Shown: in pieces, positions 5,130 through 7,164 of the stretch
How the letters are laid out: each line of letters starts with the position of its first letter
Position numbering within the stretch: the stretch's first letter is position 1
Source: Campylobacterales bacterium
GTDB lineage: Bacteria > Campylobacterota > Campylobacteria > Campylobacterales > Thiovulaceae
Reading direction: 5' to 3'
Assembly (NCBI GenBank): GCA_012963895.1
Contig: DTUW01000083.1
Span: forward strand, 1 to 7,164
DNA: 7,164 nucleotides
The notes under the pieces: generated by a model
Told to the model about the DNA's origin: nothing
What the model saw: only the letters and a program-made list of their open reading frames with translations
The model's database searches: none
Program-made: the position numbers and the translations under genes

Positions 5130-7164
5130 ATGCCACTATCTAAACTAAATCGCGAACAATACCTATCAGCTACTGCCGATTTTGGACACAACCTAATTAT
5201 TGCATCGGCAGGAACGGGTAAGACCTCCACCATAGTTGGACGGATTGCCCACCTCATCGGCAATTTGCAAGTTGCACCAGAAGAGATATTACTACTAACA
5301 TTTACCAATAAGGCATCTCAGGAGATGATAGAGAGGGTAGCTAATATCTTCTCAAAAGAGATAGCCAATAGGATAGAGGCGGGAACTTTCCACTCTGTAA
5401 GTTATCGATATTTGAAAAAGGTCAATCCGTCTCTAATTTTGAAACCGGAAAGCGATATTAGAACTCTATTTAGAAGTATCTACGAAAAGAGAGATTTTCA
5501 ATCCACATTTTCAGAGGAGACCCCTCCCTACTCTTCTAAGTATCTTTATGAACTATATAGCTTCTACCAAAATGTAGAGTTAGAGAAATATTTTGGAGAT
5601 TGGATAGATGAAAATAGACCTGACCACTCTATCTATGCTGATATTTATCAGGACATAGTAGATGAGTTTGAGGAGGAGAAGAGAGAATTAGGATATATGA
5701 ATTTCAATGATTTACTTATTTTGATGAGGTGGTATTTAGAGAGAGATTCAAACCCTCCAAAATATAGAGAGATATTGGTAGATGAGTATCAAGATACCAA
5801 CCTACTTCAAGAATCTCTAATTGAGAAGTTGCAACCAGACTCCCTATTTTGTGTAGGAGACTACGACCAAAGCATATATGCCTTCAATGGTGCGAATATT
5901 GAGATAATAGGTAATTTCACTAAGAAATATCGCAATGCAAAGGTTTTCACTCTAACCAAAAATTACCGCTCGACTGCTCCTATTCTAAATTTAGCAAATA
6001 GGGTAATTGAGAAGAATGAGAGACTATACCCAAAAGAGTTGGAAGTAACCAAGAGAGAACCTAATTACCCCCCAAAACTTCTCAAATATTCGGAACTTTT
6101 CGAACAGTATCGAGGTATTGCTGAAATGGTGCAGAAGTCCAAAACTCCTAAGAAAGAGATAGCTATCCTATTTAGAAACAATAGCTCAGCCGATGGAATA
6201 GAGGCGACACTAAGAGAGTTGGGAATTCCATCTAAGAGAAGAGGGGGGCGGGGCTTTTTTGAAATGAAAGAGGTAAAAGCTCTATTGGATATTTACACCC
6301 TACTACTCAATCCGAAAGATATGATGGCATTTATTCACATTTTCGAATATCCAAAGGGCTTAGGAGCATCTATTGCAAAAGAGCTGTTTCAAGGGTTAAA
6401 ACTCTTAGGAGATGGTTCTATATATAGAGGTCTAATATCTCCAAATCCAAAGATTTCGAATCCATTTAAACCAAATAGAAGCAGTTCCCAATTACTTCTA
6501 TCTAACTATTTTGTAGAGTTGGGGAGTATCTCCAAATTTGCAGATTTGAATTTTCCCGATAGTTTCCTATCCAATCCAATTCTAAAACATCCGCGATTGA
6601 ATAGAGATGGGGCAATGTTGCTATTTGAATTGAAAAAACTATTTAGCAACTTTCGCAAGGTGAAATATCCAGTAAATGCGGTAGAGACCATAGCAAATGG
6701 ATATATATACAGATACATCATAAATATATTAGTTCGTCAAAGAGCAAAGTTGAAAAATGGAAATTACAGCAAAGAGAAGGAGAAGGAGGCGATTGAGGCT
6801 ATTTGGACAAGGGCGAAACTTTTGAAAAATATCTCAAAGAAATACCAAGAACATAGACACTTTTTAAATGCAATGGTTCTAGGTTCAAAGGAGCTAACAC
6901 AGGGCGACGGAGTAAATTTGCTAACTGTTCATGCTAGTAAAGGTCTCGAATTCCGAGAGGTCTATATAGTCGATTTGATGGAGGGGCGATTTCCAAATAA
7001 GAAGTTGGCAACCCAAGTTGGAGGGATAGAGGAGGAGAGAAGGCTATTTTATGTGGCTGTAACTCGTGCCAAGGAGAGGCTATATCTCTCATATGCTGAA
7101 AGTGATAACAATAGAACCAATTCTAAAAGAGAGATTCGAACTTTTCAACCTTCAAGATTTTTGA
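5130..7164 (+). CDS. uvrD: UvrD/Rep/PcrA-type ATP-dependent 3'-5' DNA helicase (3' end cut off)
   Basis: This is a superfamily 1A helicase that unwinds DNA 3' to 5' with ATP, in the family acting in excision and mismatch repair and replication restart. 678 codons are visible, with all motifs in order: Q motif LNREQ (6-10), Walker A AGTGKT (27-32), Ia TFTNKAS (57-63), Ib GTFHSV (85-90), II DEYQDT (218-223), III GDYDQSIYAFNGA (243-255), IV NYRS (278-281), the GGxxFFE-type element (372-378), V VHASKGLEF (600-608) and VI EEERRLFYVAVTRAKERL (634-651). The last visible residues, PSRFL, normally sit close to the C-terminus of this family. Campylobacterota members are about 680-690 residues, so only a short tail is probably missing; the C-terminal Tudor-like domain of longer UvrD/PcrA proteins would have to lie outside. 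The TGA at 7162-7164 is out of frame. Rep or PcrA cannot be excluded as the better name. It is divergent from gspK and functionally unrelated to secretion as far as the sequence shows. Confidence 0.93.
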   Translation, partial: MPLSKLNREQYLSATADFGHNLIIASAGTGKTSTIVGRIAHLIGNLQVAPEEILLLTFTNKASQEMIERVANIFSKEIANRIEAGTFHSVSYRYLKKVNPSLILKPESDIRTLFRSIYEKRDFQSTFSEETPPYSSKYLYELYSFYQNVELEKYFGDWIDENRPDHSIYADIYQDIVDEFEEEKRELGYMNFNDLLILMRWYLERDSNPPKYREILVDEYQDTNLLQESLIEKLQPDSLFCVGDYDQSIYAFNGANIEIIGNFTKKYRNAKVFTLTKNYRSTAPILNLANRVIEKNERLYPKELEVTKREPNYPPKLLKYSELFEQYRGIAEMVQKSKTPKKEIAILFRNNSSADGIEATLRELGIPSKRRGGRGFFEMKEVKALLDIYTLLLNPKDMMAFIHIFEYPKGLGASIAKELFQGLKLLGDGSIYRGLISPNPKISNPFKPNRSSSQLLLSNYFVELGSISKFADLNFPDSFLSNPILKHPRLNRDGAMLLFELKKLFSNFRKVKYPVNAVETIANGYIYRYIINILVRQRAKLKNGNYSKEKEKEAIEAIWTRAKLLKNISKKYQEHRHFLNAMVLGSKELTQGDGVNLLTVHASKGLEFREVYIVDLMEGRFPNKKLATQVGGIEEERRLFYVAVTRAKERLYLSYAESDNNRTNSKREIRTFQPSRFL

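Noticed and set aside
4894..5148. Plus-strand 84-codon open frame across the divergent gap
   Set aside because: It is antisense to gspK and runs out of frame into the helicase start; accepting it would conflict with two well-supported genes.
5105..5308. Minus-strand 67-codon open frame upstream of gspK
   Set aside because: Antisense to the Walker A region of the helicase, and spans the predicted gsp promoter; no homology recognised.
6506..6721. Minus-strand 71-codon open frame
   Set aside because: Entirely antisense inside the helicase gene.
7162..7164. TGA at the right edge as the helicase stop
   Set aside because: The helicase frame reads TTG at 7161-7163, so this TGA is out of frame and the gene continues past the window.

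Overview
The window is AT-rich (roughly 35-38% G+C by eye), tightly packed with protein genes, and uses ATA, AGA, CTA and TTA codons heavily. The secretion proteins and the helicase look like those of Campylobacterota (Epsilonproteobacteria), probably a free-living Sulfurimonas/Sulfurovum-type lineage. The phylum call is a judgement from codon use and remembered family resemblance, not from a search.

From about 5081 down to 1, on the minus strand, lies one co-directional operon for a type II secretion system (T2SS). In transcription order it holds gspK (tip minor pseudopilin), gspL-like and gspM-like (inner-membrane assembly platform), gspN-like (accessory, AsmA-like fold), gspC (HR and PDZ domains, linking the platform to the secretin) and gspD (outer-membrane secretin, cut by the window edge). 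Junctions run from a 3-nt gap to overlaps of 4, 14 and 14-32 nt, so translational coupling is likely throughout. The ATPase (GspE), the polytopic GspF and the other pseudopilins (GspG-J) are not visible and should lie downstream of gspD or elsewhere.

From 5130 to the right edge, on the plus strand, a UvrD/Rep/PcrA-type superfamily 1A DNA helicase is transcribed divergently. It carries all the canonical motifs and is cut within its last few residues or a short tail; the TGA at the very end of the window is not in its frame.

The 48-bp divergent gap (5082-5129) carries the start signals of both units. A perfect TATAAT for the gsp operon on the minus strand overlaps by one base the Shine-Dalgarno sequence of the helicase. 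gspK starts at TTG, with a good ribosome binding site and an in-frame stop just upstream. There is no gene-free stretch over 300 bases, and I see no RNA genes, mobile elements, CRISPR arrays or convincing terminators. Functionally this is a T2SS envelope-spanning machine next to an unrelated housekeeping repair helicase. The most open biological question is whether the machine secretes protein or serves DNA uptake, as the related Cts system does in Campylobacter.
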